Assembly (NCBI RefSeq): GCF_038719015.1
Contig: NZ_CP152276.1
Coordinates: 3,985,501 to 4,049,500, forward strand
Length of the DNA stretch: 64,000 nucleotides
DNA from: Nguyenibacter vanlangensis
GTDB lineage: Bacteria > Pseudomonadota > Alphaproteobacteria > Acetobacterales > Acetobacteraceae
Direction of reading: 5' to 3'
Of this stretch, positions 23,223 through 35,705 are shown piece after piece. The position numbers and the translations under genes were made by a program. The first letter of the stretch is position 1. Each line of letters begins with the position of its first letter. The notes below the pieces were generated by a model, which saw only the letters and a list, made by a program, of their open reading frames with translations, was not told the origin of the DNA and made no database searches.

Positions 23223-24587
23223 ATGCGGATCGAGGCATCGGGGCGGGGGATCGTCGAGCGTCCGCTGGATCCGGCACTGCAGACCATGGCGATCGACCGG
23301 GTGTTCTGGAGCCATTTCTCCCCCAACCTGGCCCCGTCCGCCTGGGTGATCGGCGTGCTGGTCGGCCTGATGGGCCTGGATGTGCGGACGGCGCTTCTGG
23401 CGCTGGTGGCGGGCAATGTGATCGGCGGCCTGCCGGTGGCGCTGTGTGCCGCCATGGGGCCGGCGACCGGGCTGCCGCAGATCGAGGCCTCGCGCCTGGC
23501 CTTCGGCATGGCGGGCAAGCGGGTGCCGGCGCTGATCAACTGGGCGAGCTGCGTGGGGTGGGACGCGGTGAACAACGTGCCGTCCACGGTCGCGCTGGTG
23601 CTGCTGGCGCGCGCCTGCGGCGTGGCGCTGCCGTTCTGGCTGGCGCTGGGGCTGCTGGCGCTGGCGCAGGTGCTGGCCGGCGCGGCGGGACACGACGTGG
23701 TGCAGGCGATCGAGAAATATCTCGGCTGGGTGCTGCTGGCGGCCTTTGCGTGTTCCGGCGGATTCGCGCTGCTGCATCTGGGCGCCGTGCCGCCGCTGCC
23801 GCACGAGGTGGGCTTGGCTGGCGGGACGGCGCGGGGGGCCGACCTGGCGCTGGCGATCAGGGCGGTGGCCAGTTTCAACCTGGCCTGGGCGGTCTATGCG
23901 TCGGATTATACCCGCTATCTGCCGCGCGGGACGCCGCCGCGCCGCATCATTGCCCTGACCTTCGGCGGGGTGTGCGCCTCGGCCCTGATGATGGAGATGT
24001 TCGGATTGCTGACGGCGCGGGCGATGGGGGATGCCTCGCCCGGCGCGGTCATTGCCGGGCTGGGCCACCTGGCCGGCCCGCTGGCGCCCCTGGCGCTGGC
24101 GGCGATCGCGCTGTCGTCGGTGGCGATCAATGCCGCCAACGACAATACCGCCGCCTATGCCCTGATGTCCGCCGGCATCCGCCTGAGCCGTCCGCTGAGC
24201 GCCGGGGTGACGGCGGGCCTGGCCTATCTGCTGTCGGTCGCGGGGGCGGGGCGGTTCGCGGCCCTGTACGAGAATTACCTGCTGCTGGCGCTGTACTGGA
24301 TCGCACCCTGGTGCGGAATCGTGCTGGCCGACTGGTATGGTCGCGGCCGTGCGCACCCCCGTGACGACGCGCCGGACGGGTGGGCGCCGGGGGCGAGCCT
24401 GTTCGTGGGGGTGACGGTGCTGACCATCCTGCTGTTTTCGGCCACCCCGCTTTATACCGGGCCGGTGGCGCGGGCGCTGGGCGGTGTGGATATCGGCTAT
24501 CTGGTCGGGTTCGTGGCCGCGGCGGCCGGGCAGGCGCTGCTGGTCCGGCGCGGCCGCGTGGCCCGGCCGGTGCCGGAGATTGCGTGA
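23223..24587 (+). CDS. codB: NCS1-type cytosine permease
   Basis: A 454-residue membrane protein of the nucleobase:cation symporter-1 family with about 12 helices. Typical are SHFSPNLAPSAWVIGVLVG near the N-terminus, the substrate-site region NWASCVGWDAVNNVPS and FNLAWAVYASDYTRYLP. Its stop and the codA start share one base (TGATG), so import and deamination of the base are coupled. Cytosine or a related pyrimidine is the likely substrate, inferred from codA. Confidence 0.88.
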   Translation: MRIEASGRGIVERPLDPALQTMAIDRVFWSHFSPNLAPSAWVIGVLVGLMGLDVRTALLALVAGNVIGGLPVALCAAMGPATGLPQIEASRLAFGMAGKRVPALINWASCVGWDAVNNVPSTVALVLLARACGVALPFWLALGLLALAQVLAGAAGHDVVQAIEKYLGWVLLAAFACSGGFALLHLGAVPPLPHEVGLAGGTARGADLALAIRAVASFNLAWAVYASDYTRYLPRGTPPRRIIALTFGGVCASALMMEMFGLLTARAMGDASPGAVIAGLGHLAGPLAPLALAAIALSSVAINAANDNTAAYALMSAGIRLSRPLSAGVTAGLAYLLSVAGAGRFAALYENYLLLALYWIAPWCGIVLADWYGRGRAHPRDDAPDGWAPGASLFVGVTVLTILLFSATPLYTGPVARALGGVDIGYLVGFVAAAAGQALLVRRGRVARPVPEIA

Positions 24588-25930
24588 TGCCCGATCCGAT
24601 ATTTGACTCGGTGTTCGACCCGGTGTTCGACCTGATTCTGCGCCGGGGGCGCCTGGCGGATGGACGGAGGGTGGATATTGCGGTCGATGGCGGGCGGATC
24701 GCCGCCATCGCGCCCCGGATCGACGCCGCTGCCCGGCAGGAGATGGATTGCGCGGGGCATCTGGTCACGCCGCCCTTCGTCGATGCGCATTTCCACCTGG
24801 ACAGCACGCTGTCGGCCGGCCGGCCGCGCCATAATGCCAGCGGCACCCTGCTGGAAGGGATCGCGCTGTGGGGCGAATTCAAGCGGGAGATGGACGAGGC
24901 CGACCTGTACGACCGGGCGCATCGCCTGTGCCGGATCGCCATCGCCCAGGGCAATCTGGCGATCCGCAGCCATGTCGATATCGGCGATCCGCACCTGCGC
25001 GCGGTGCGGGCGCTGCTGCAATTGCGCGCCGACATGCGGCCCTGGCTGCAGATCCAACTGGTGGCCTTTCCGCAGGATGGGTATCTGCGCAATCCGGCGG
25101 CGCCGGCGCTGCTGGCGCGGGCGCTGGAGATGGGGGTGGACGTCGTGGGCGGCATCCCGCATTTCGAGCGCACCGCCGCCGACGGCGCGGCCTCGATTGC
25201 GGCATTGTGCCGGATCGCGGCCGAGCGCGGCCTGCCGGTGGACATGCATTGCGACGAGACCGACGATCCGGCCTCGCGCCATGTCGAGACGCTGGCCGCC
25301 GAGACCGTGCGGTTCGGCCTGCAGGGGCGGGTGACCGGTTCGCACCTGACCTCGATGCATTCGATGGACAATGCCTATGCCGACAAGCTGATCGCGCTGA
25401 TGGCGCAGGCCGGCCTGGGGGTGGTGGCCAATCCGCTGATCAATATCAGCCTGCAGGGCCGCTATGACACCTATCCCAAGCGGCGGGGCATGACCCGGGT
25501 GCGGGAATTGCGCGCGGCCGGCCTGCCGGTCGCCTTCGGCCATGATTGCGTGATGGATCCCTGGTACCGGCTGGGCAGCCACGACATGCTGGAGGTCGCG
25601 GCGATGGGCGCGCATGTCGGCCATCTGATGGGCGAGGCGGATTTGCGCGGCTGTTTCGACGCGGTGACGGGCGATGCGGCGCGGGTGATCGGGCTGGACG
25701 GATACGGGCTGGCGGTCGGGCGGCCGGCCGATCTGGTGGTGCTGCAGGCGGCCGATCCGATCGAGGCGCTGCGCCTGCGGCCCGCCCGGCTGGCGGTGCT
25801 GCGCGCCGGGCGGGTGATCGCCGCCACGCCGCCGCGCGTCACGACGCTGGACCTGGACGGGGTGCAGGTGCTGGACCTGGCGGACCAGGGAGTGGACCAA
25901 GGGGCGGGAGAGTCGCGGGCGTCCGCATAG
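24587..25930 (+). CDS. codA: Cytosine deaminase-type amidohydrolase
   Basis: A 447-residue amidohydrolase that by homology converts cytosine to uracil and ammonia. Metal-site motifs are VDAHFHLDSTL, IRSHVDIGD, VDMHCDETDD, the histidine in VTGSHLTSMHSM and the aspartate in FGHDCVMDPWY. These are the CodA-type signatures, although related enzymes (isoguanine or creatinine-like deaminases) share them. The N-terminus carries a small duplication (DSVFDPVFD). The one-base overlap with codB supports a salvage operon that supplies nitrogen and pyrimidine. Confidence 0.87.
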   Translation: MPDPIFDSVFDPVFDLILRRGRLADGRRVDIAVDGGRIAAIAPRIDAAARQEMDCAGHLVTPPFVDAHFHLDSTLSAGRPRHNASGTLLEGIALWGEFKREMDEADLYDRAHRLCRIAIAQGNLAIRSHVDIGDPHLRAVRALLQLRADMRPWLQIQLVAFPQDGYLRNPAAPALLARALEMGVDVVGGIPHFERTAADGAASIAALCRIAAERGLPVDMHCDETDDPASRHVETLAAETVRFGLQGRVTGSHLTSMHSMDNAYADKLIALMAQAGLGVVANPLINISLQGRYDTYPKRRGMTRVRELRAAGLPVAFGHDCVMDPWYRLGSHDMLEVAAMGAHVGHLMGEADLRGCFDAVTGDAARVIGLDGYGLAVGRPADLVVLQAADPIEALRLRPARLAVLRAGRVIAATPPRVTTLDLDGVQVLDLADQGVDQGAGESRASA

Positions 25931-25966
25931 CCGGCCCGCCTTGCCGGTCCGCCTTGCCGTGCGTGT

Positions 25967-27112
25967 CTACCGCGCGTCTTCATGCGCGCGGGCGAACCAG
26001 GGGGTCATGCGCGCCAGGGCCTCTTCCAGCCGGTCGGTCGAGACCGCGAAGCTGAAGCGCATGAAGCGATTGCCCTCGACCGGATCGAAGTCCAGGCCCG
26101 GCGCGGTGGCGACGCCGGTTTCGGTTAGCAATCTCGTGCAGAAGGCCAGGCTGTCCTGCGTCAGGTGGCCGATATCGGCATAGATGTAGAACGCGCCGTC
26201 CGGCGGGGCGATCCGCGAGACCCCGAGCGCCGGCAGCCGTTCCAGCATCAGGTCGCGGTTGCGGCGATACATGCGGACATGGCCCTCCAGCTCCTCGCGG
26301 CAGTCGAAGGCGACCAGGCCGGCATGCTGGCTGAGCGAGGGCGGGGTCAGGAACATGTTGCCCACCCGGGTCTGGGCGGCGTCGATCAGCGCCGGCGGCA
26401 CCACCAGCCAGCCCAGCCGCCAGCCCGCCATGCTGAAATATTTGGAGAAGCTGTTGACCACCAGCGCCTCGGGCTCGTCCTGCAGCACCGAGCGCACCGG
26501 CCCGACATAGCTGAGGCCGTGATAGATCTCGTCGGAGATGATGCGGATGCCCCGCGCGCGGCATAGCGCGGTGATGGCCTGCATTTCTCCGGCCGACAGC
26601 ACGGTGCCGGTCGGATTGGCCGGGCTGGCCAGGATGACGCCCGCCGGCGGCGGATCGAGCGCGGCGAGGGCCGCCGCGGACAATTGGAAGCGCGCATCAG
26701 GGCCGCAGGGGATCTCGACCGGTTCGAGATGCAGCGCGCGCAGCGTGTTGCGATAGGCGACGTAGCCCGGACGGGCCAGCGCCACGCGCGCGCCGACCGG
26801 AAAGCAGCAGAGCAGCGCCATGACGAAGGCCGGCGACGCGCCGCAGGTCAGCCAGATCTGCTCGGGCGTTACCGTCACGCCGTAGGTTTCCTGGTAATGG
26901 CGGGCGATGCGCGCCTTGAGCGGCGGGCTTTCCCAATAGCCCATGGAATCACTGTCCAGCACGCGGTGCGCCGTGGCGATCGCGGCCTTGGGCGCGCCGG
27001 TCGAGGGCTGCCCGAATTCCATATGCACGATGTCGCGTCCCTCGGCGGCCAGGCGATGCGCGAGCGTGCTGAGGGTGACGGCGTGGAACGGATCGATCCG
27101 GGGGACGGTCAT
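25967..27112 (-). CDS. PLP aminotransferase, class I/II
   Basis: A 381-residue fold-type I aminotransferase. Landmarks are HMEFGQPSTGAP near residue 30, the SPANPTGTVL cofactor segment, DEIYHGLSY, the PLP lysine in SFSKYFSMAGWRLGW and the C-terminal arginine in FMRFSFAVS. Substrate cannot be read from the sequence; aspartate-, alanine- and aromatic-type enzymes share these motifs. It is convergent with codA (36 bases apart) and no operon partner is seen. Confidence 0.85.
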   Translation of the reverse strand: MTVPRIDPFHAVTLSTLAHRLAAEGRDIVHMEFGQPSTGAPKAAIATAHRVLDSDSMGYWESPPLKARIARHYQETYGVTVTPEQIWLTCGASPAFVMALLCCFPVGARVALARPGYVAYRNTLRALHLEPVEIPCGPDARFQLSAAALAALDPPPAGVILASPANPTGTVLSAGEMQAITALCRARGIRIISDEIYHGLSYVGPVRSVLQDEPEALVVNSFSKYFSMAGWRLGWLVVPPALIDAAQTRVGNMFLTPPSLSQHAGLVAFDCREELEGHVRMYRRNRDLMLERLPALGVSRIAPPDGAFYIYADIGHLTQDSLAFCTRLLTETGVATAPGLDFDPVEGNRFMRFSFAVSTDRLEEALARMTPWFARAHEDAR

Positions 27113-27223
27113 CGTGGCATCCAGGACAAGAGGCGAAAGGCGGGTCGGCCCGGCTTAATCGGTGGCGGTGCGGGGAACAAGGCCGGCCGCCCCTCGGGCC
27201 GCCCCACGGGTCGTAGCGCATCT

Positions 27224-27397
27224 TCACCCGTTCGAACGAGTCCGTTCGAACGGGATCCGCTGGCTGGCGACATGCCGGATATGGCCCTCGGGATCGCGGC
27301 ATGAAAAGGCCCGGGCGTCATAGGGCCTGTCGGCGAAGTCCGTCAGGATCATTGCCACCCCGCTCCTGGCGCGGGCGTGAAGCGCGTCGCAATCCCG
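27224..27397 (-). pseudogene. C-terminal remnant of a VOC/glyoxalase protein
   Basis: About 45 residues (RDCDALHARARSGVAMILTD through DRPYDARAFSCRDPEGH) match the end of glyoxalase/bleomycin-resistance-type VOC proteins, where a D-P-E-G-H segment and a paired alpha-beta unit are typical. The frame continues upstream only into sequence antisense or shifted to the sugar porter, with no VOC first half and no start codon, so the gene is broken. The fragment runs into a perfect palindrome at 27227-27254. The rest of the stretch 27113-27453 shows no gene. Confidence 0.6.
27227..27254. repeat. Perfect 12-bp inverted repeat
   Basis: CCCGTTCGAACG, a 4-base AGTC loop and CGTTCGAACGGG; each arm itself contains the palindrome GTTCGAAC. 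It lies at the end of the VOC remnant and could be a terminator stem for the upstream porter or a recombination footprint. Confidence 0.75.
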
Positions 27398-27453
27398 GGC
27401 GGTCAGGCCGCTTGCCCGGGTTTCACGCCTGCCGACCTCGTCCGGCCGGCCGC

Positions 27454-31267
<3,814 letters not shown>

Positions 31268-31340
31268 CCCGGTATCGTCGTTTCCGACTGCCTTTGGCCG
31301 GCCCCCTTTTTGGCCCGGCCGTCCTGACCCGGTCGTCCGG

Positions 31341-32807
31341 TCAGGCGGCCGGGATCTCGGCCGCGCGGAACCGGGCGGTGGCCGGGTCGGCCTGGTAGGC
31401 ATCGGCGGTGGGGTAGGGCGCGCGCGCCAGATCGTCCACCGCCGCGATGATCCGGTCGGCTTTCTCGTCGGTCATCAGCACGCTGAAATTCAGGCGGGTC
31501 CAGCCGGGCTTGCGCAGTTCCTCGCCCCGCAGGATCGCGTCGCGCAGGGCGTGCGATTCCGCCTGGCCGATTCCCAGCAGCCGGTGCGCGTACGGCCCGG
31601 CGCAGGCGCAGCCGCCGCGGGCCTGGATGCCGTGGCAATCCGACAGCATGCGCGTGAAAAGCTGCTGGTGGATCAGCCCGCCATGGCGCGGGTCGCGCAC
31701 CTGGAACGAGAAGATCGGCAGGCGGGATTCGGCCCGCGGGTTGCCCAGGATCGCGAGATTCGGATTGCGGTCCCAGACCTGGCGCGCCCTTCGGTAGAGT
31801 TCGGCATGGCGCGCATCCATCCGCGCCTGGCCGATCGCCTCCTTGACCAGGAAGGCCAGGGCGGCGCGGATGTCGCCGATCACGTTCGGGGTGCCCGCTT
31901 CCTCACGCGTGGCCAGTCCCTCGGCATAGTCATGGCCCCAGGGCGAGACGAACCGCACCGTGCCCCCGCCGCTGAAGGTGGGCGTGCGGCGCGACACCGC
32001 CGCGTCGCGGACGATCATCACTCCCGACGCGCCGGGGCCTCCGATGAATTTATGCGGCGACAGCACGACCGCGTCCTTCTCGAACGGCGTGCCGGCGCGC
32101 ATGTCGATCGGCAGGTAGGGGCCGCCGCCGGCATAATCCCAGACCACCCGCGCGCCATGCGCCTTGAGCAGCGCGCTGACCGCGTCGATGTCGGTGACGA
32201 TGCCCGTCACGTTGGACGCCGCCGAGAAGGCGCCGACCTTCAGCCGGTGCGGATCGGCCGCCTGCAGCGCCGCGCGCAACTGCGCCAGGTCGGGGCCGCC
32301 GTGCGCGTCCTCGGCGATTTCCACGATCTCGGCGCCGCTTTCCCGCCAGGGCAGGATGTTGGAATGATGCTCGTAGGGGCCGATGAACACCAGGGGCGCC
32401 GCCCCGGCATCGCCGGCGCCCAGCAGATGGACCAGCCGGTTCAGCCCCGCCGTGGCGCCCGAGCCGGTGAAGATCGTCGAGAAACCGGCGCCCGCGCCGC
32501 ACAGCCGGGCGATTTCGGCCCGTGCCGCCCGGCGCAGGCGGCTGGCCTGCTGCCCGCAGAACGAGGCCTCGGTATGGCTGTTGGCGTAATAGGGCAGGAT
32601 GCGCGTCAGCACGAAATCCTCGATCTGCCGCAGTGCCCGGCCCGAGGCCACGTAGTCGGCATAGAGCAGCGGCCGGACGCCGAACGGACCGTCGATCGGC
32701 GCGCCTTCGCCGATCACCCCGTCCCGCAGGGCCGCCAGGTCGTGCGCCTGCAATGAGGCGGTGAACGTGGCGAAAGGGTTCTGCTGGTCCGGCATCCTGT
32801 CATCCAT
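31341..32807 (-). CDS. Class V aminotransferase / cysteine desulfurase-like
   Basis: A 488-residue fold-type I PLP enzyme of the NifS/SufS-like class V group: LLYADYVASGRALRQIEDFV near the start, TEASFCGQQASRLRRAARAE, FTGSGATAGLNRLVHL, the aspartate in VVWDYAGGGPYLPID, the PLP lysine in LSPHKFIGGPGASGV, and a distinctive CHGIQARGGCACAGPY near the C-terminus. That ARGGC-x-C segment sits where desulfurases have their catalytic cysteine loop, but activity is not proven. Starts at 32795 and 32828 (TTG) are alternatives. It faces away from an Lrp-type regulator 111 bases upstream, its likely controller, and converges with thiC. Confidence 0.8.
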   Translation of the reverse strand: MDDRMPDQQNPFATFTASLQAHDLAALRDGVIGEGAPIDGPFGVRPLLYADYVASGRALRQIEDFVLTRILPYYANSHTEASFCGQQASRLRRAARAEIARLCGAGAGFSTIFTGSGATAGLNRLVHLLGAGDAGAAPLVFIGPYEHHSNILPWRESGAEIVEIAEDAHGGPDLAQLRAALQAADPHRLKVGAFSAASNVTGIVTDIDAVSALLKAHGARVVWDYAGGGPYLPIDMRAGTPFEKDAVVLSPHKFIGGPGASGVMIVRDAAVSRRTPTFSGGGTVRFVSPWGHDYAEGLATREEAGTPNVIGDIRAALAFLVKEAIGQARMDARHAELYRRARQVWDRNPNLAILGNPRAESRLPIFSFQVRDPRHGGLIHQQLFTRMLSDCHGIQARGGCACAGPYAHRLLGIGQAESHALRDAILRGEELRKPGWTRLNFSVLMTDEKADRIIAAVDDLARAPYPTADAYQADPATARFRAAEIPAA

Positions 32808-32918
32808 CCCGTCATGGTCCGCGTGCAATATGTCCGAGGTGAAATTAGGCGGGAAATGGCGAAGAAACTTTATCCTTCTCTGCGTTGAAACGGGATATTT
32901 TGGGTCATATGATCGGGT

Positions 32919-33380
32919 ATGGACGAAAAACTGGATCGTTTTGATCTGTCATTGCTGCGGGCCCTGCAACGGGATGCCGCGCTGTCGCAACGTGAGCTGG
33001 CCGATATCGTGGGGCTGTCGCAGAATGCGTGCTGGCGGCGGCTGCATGCGCTGCGCGAGCGCGGGCTGATCCGGCACCAGACCGTGCGGCTGGATCCGGC
33101 GGCGCTGGGGCTGGGGCTGACCGTCTTCGTGCTGGTGCGCACGCGCCATCATTCGCGCGAATGGCTGGAACGTTTCCGCAATGCGGTCACCGCCATTGCG
33201 AACGTGATCGATTTCTATCGCATCGCCGGCGAGTACGACTACATGCTGAAGGTCGTGGCCACGGACATGAACGCGTTCGACGAGATCTATCAGCGGCTGA
33301 TCGCGCAGGTCGAACTGGATACGGTCACGTCCTACATGGCGATGGAGGCGATCTGCGACCGGCGGGACCTGCCGCTGTGA
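32919..33380 (+). CDS. Lrp/AsnC-family regulator
   Basis: A 153-residue regulator. The N-terminal winged helix (LDRFDLSLLRALQRDAALSQ and ELADIVGLSQNACWRRLHAL) is followed by a RAM-type sensing domain (GLGLTVFVLVR, IAGEYDYMLKVVATDMNAFD). Such proteins form octamers and respond to an amino acid. The divergent class V aminotransferase gene suggests a sulphur amino-acid signal, as for DecR, but this is inference. The ATG lies eight bases after a GGGAT stretch. Confidence 0.9.
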   Translation: MDEKLDRFDLSLLRALQRDAALSQRELADIVGLSQNACWRRLHALRERGLIRHQTVRLDPAALGLGLTVFVLVRTRHHSREWLERFRNAVTAIANVIDFYRIAGEYDYMLKVVATDMNAFDEIYQRLIAQVELDTVTSYMAMEAICDRRDLPL

Positions 33381-33393
33381 CGGGGCGAGGTCG

Positions 33394-34092
33394 CTATGAC
33401 GGATGGGCGGCGCGGGCGTGGCGGACATAGTCCAGCACGGCATGCAGATCGTCCATGACGGCCAGGGCCTTGGCGCGGATATCCTCGGTCGGGTCCAGCA
33501 GGTCGGGCACGACGATCACCGGAATCCCCGCCGCATGGGCGGCGCGCGCGCCGCTGTGCGAATCCTCCAGCGCCAGGCAGCGTTCCGGCGCCTGGCCGAT
33601 GCGCCGCGCGGCGGTCAGGTAGGGTTCGGGGTCGGGCTTGCCCCGCGTGACGTCGTCGCGGGTGACGATGGCATCGAAGCGCCGGTCCAGCCCGACTTGC
33701 GCCAGATGATGGTCGGTGCGGGACCGGCTGGACGAGGTGGCGATCGCGCGGGGCAGGCATTCCCGGTCCAGATAGTCCAGCAGCGGTTCCACGCCGGCCT
33801 TCAGCACAAGGCGTCCGGCCGCGACGAGGGCGCTGAGATGGGCTTCCTGCCGGGCGAAGAACGTCTCCAGCGGGAAATCGGGGCCGTACGCCTCGCGCAC
33901 CAGGGCGCGGCAGCCATCGGCCGGCACGCCGACCAGCCGCCGGCAGAAGGCGGGCGGGATGTCGACGCCCAGGCTGGCCCCGGCGCCGACCAGCGCTTCG
34001 TTCGCCAGGGTCTCGCTGTCCAGCAGCAGCCCGTCCATGTCGAAGATCACGCCGTCGATCGGGCGGGGCTGGAAAGGAGACGCATCCGGCAT
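33394..34092 (-). CDS. HAD-family sugar-phosphate phosphatase-like hydrolase
   Basis: A 232-residue haloacid dehalogenase-type hydrolase. Motif I is VIFDMDGLLLDSE (nucleophile and acid D, D), motif II ATSSSRSRTDHHLA, motif III lysine in TRGKPDPEPYLTA and motif IV LALEDSHSGARAA. The G-L-L-L-D-S-E form is typical of beta-phosphoglucomutase/6-phosphogluconate phosphatase-like members; the substrate is unknown. It is convergent with the Lrp gene, 13 bases apart. Confidence 0.85.
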   Translation of the reverse strand: MPDASPFQPRPIDGVIFDMDGLLLDSETLANEALVGAGASLGVDIPPAFCRRLVGVPADGCRALVREAYGPDFPLETFFARQEAHLSALVAAGRLVLKAGVEPLLDYLDRECLPRAIATSSSRSRTDHHLAQVGLDRRFDAIVTRDDVTRGKPDPEPYLTAARRIGQAPERCLALEDSHSGARAAHAAGIPVIVVPDLLDPTEDIRAKALAVMDDLHAVLDYVRHARAAHPS

Positions 34093-34306
34093 CGTTCATC
34101 CCGTCATTGACGAAGAGGGCTGGGGAAGATGTCCCGGAAATGGGGACGGCGGGGATCATAGCGGGCCGGCCGGCCTGTGGTAACCACTTCCCTTAAACTA
34201 CTCCCTGGCAACCTTTGGGGATGCCGACGCACGCGCGGGGCCGGCGGCGTGGCGCCGTCCGGTCCCGTGCCGGTTCATCTGTCGCGAGTCGTTCGGGGTC
34301 AGGCCG

Positions 34307-34486
34307 TCAGAACCTGTCCGCCGCGCTCTTGACCGCTCCCTTGGCCTTCTCGGCCACGCCCTTCAGTTTCTGGGCGGTGCCGCGGGCCTCCAGGCCCGGA
34401 TTGTTGGTCATCTTGCCGACGCCGCGCTTGACCTCGCCGACCATCGTATCGGCATGGCCTTTCAGCTTGTCCTTCAAACCACTCAT
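34307..34486 (-). CDS. CsbD-family stress protein
   Basis: A 59-residue hydrophilic, lysine-rich helical protein: MSGLKDKLKGHADTMVGEVK, then GVGKMTNNPGLEARGTAQKL. This is the CsbD/YjbJ pattern, small proteins made in stationary phase or stress whose biochemical role is unknown. GGAGGAACGGAC directly before the ATG fixes the start. It is monocistronic between the HAD gene and a Gly/Met-rich lipoprotein gene. Confidence 0.9.
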   Translation of the reverse strand: MSGLKDKLKGHADTMVGEVKRGVGKMTNNPGLEARGTAQKLKGVAEKAKGAVKSAADRF

Positions 34487-34615
34487 GTCCGTTCCTCCGT
34501 CATGACGGATACCGGCCACAGGCCGGCACGCGCTTCAACGTCCGGCACGGCGGATAGTTCGGAACGGCACCGGTCCGGTCAAGGCGTTGTGAGCATGCCG
34601 GATCAGCTTGCCCTA

Positions 34616-34975
34616 TCAGGGTTGTTCGTCACCGATGGTCACGCCGTGGCCGGCCCCGTCGCCGTCGCTGCCGGAGGCCGCGACGGATCGTCCATGCGTG
34701 CCGCCGCAGGGCATGCCGCCGGAAAAATCTCCGCCGGCCATTCCCATGCCGCCCATCCGGCCGCCCCCGCTTATGCCTCCCCCGCCCATTCCACCGCCCA
34801 TTCCGCCGCCGAAGCCCATGCCGCTGCCCATGCCGCCGAAGCGATGATGGCCGCCCATTCCGCCCTGGCCGGACCCGGGGCCGCAACTGGCGGAATCGCC
34901 GCCATCGTCGCCGCAGGCGGCCAGCATCGGAACTGCCAGCAGCAGGCAGCACAGGAGGAGGCGGGAATGGGTCAT
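34616..34975 (-). CDS. Gly/Met-rich small lipoprotein, unknown
   Basis: A 119-residue protein with a lipoprotein signal (MTHSRLLLCCLLLAVPMLAA, lipobox cysteine at 21), an acidic start to the mature chain and a low-complexity centre of Gly-Met/Gly-Phe repeats (about residues 38-90, GGMGSGMGFGGGMGGG) containing HH and several methionines. A surface-linked, possibly metal-binding (methionine/histidine) role is conceivable, but no family was recognised. The start is set by the signal peptide; no strong ribosome site is seen. Confidence 0.6.
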   Translation of the reverse strand: MTHSRLLLCCLLLAVPMLAACGDDGGDSASCGPGSGQGGMGGHHRFGGMGSGMGFGGGMGGGMGGGGISGGGRMGGMGMAGGDFSGGMPCGGTHGRSVAASGSDGDGAGHGVTIGDEQP

Positions 34976-35703
34976 GATCGGGTCCGCGCGGTGCAGTGTC
35001 AGGTCGGCCGATTGTGCGGCCCCGGGCCGGCCAGGGAAAGAAACCGTATGTAACCGGCCGGGAGCGTGGATCGTTGTTGCTGATGGATGGGGCTGATGGG
35101 TGGGCGCCATGAGCGGGGCCGCTGTGAGCGGACCGGCGGACAATGTAGCTTGGCGATATTTTATGTTGCGGATGACACGACATGACCGGACGCGCCAGGG
35201 CGGAATTTTCGCGGTTTTCCCGGGAAAATTTTCCGGAACGGCCGGTTCCTGCCCTGGAAGATGAACTGGAATTAACTCCACGATCATCCGTTCGTGTAAC
35301 ATAAAGCGACAGTTTCGGATCTTGCCGAGTCGGATTGCGGCGGATGACGGGCCATGTCGCCGGCGCATGCCCGGATTGCCGGCCATCGGCGGAAAATGGA
35401 GCGAATTTTGCGGCCCTGCCGGCGCGGGACCTTGATCTTGTCGGGTTTTGCCCGGATGGTGTCCGGCGCGTTACAGGAGGCTGTGTTTTCGTTCAGGCGC
35501 CCCCGTCCGGGGATAATGAATTTACCGGCCCGGGACTTACCGGTCGGGGTCGATGCGTCATGACGTGGCTGGACGATTCGCCCTTCCCCGCCTCCGGTAT
35601 CGGCCCGTTCAGCAAGCGGACAATCCAGGACACATGTTGCGCCGGCCACGTGACGGCGGCGCGGTCATTTTCGGCATGGTACACAGGATAGAGTATATAG
35701 AGT
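34976..35703. other. Long intergenic region before the inositol operon
   Basis: About 730 bases with no gene that could be supported. Short open frames on both strands (for example 35335-35691 plus and 35284-35649 minus) have cysteine-rich, unpatterned translations and no ribosome sites. An A+T-rich patch at 35150-35310 and the AT-rich start-site region at 35686-35705 are likely control elements of the flanking genes. Confidence 0.55.
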
Positions 35704-35705
35704 AT
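35688..35705 (+). repeat. Two tandem copies of ATAGAGTAT at the ino1 start
   Basis: The 9-base unit ATAGAGTAT occurs at 35688-35696 and 35697-35705, the second copy overlapping the start codon of the inositol-phosphate synthase gene. No normal ribosome site is visible, so this AT-rich leader may shape translation start or be a -10-like element of a nearly leaderless transcript. Confidence 0.6.

Noticed and set aside
35284..35691. Two overlapping opposite frames before the inositol operon
   Set aside because: Neither has a ribosome site, a domain or a biased composition; both look like chance frames in non-coding DNA.
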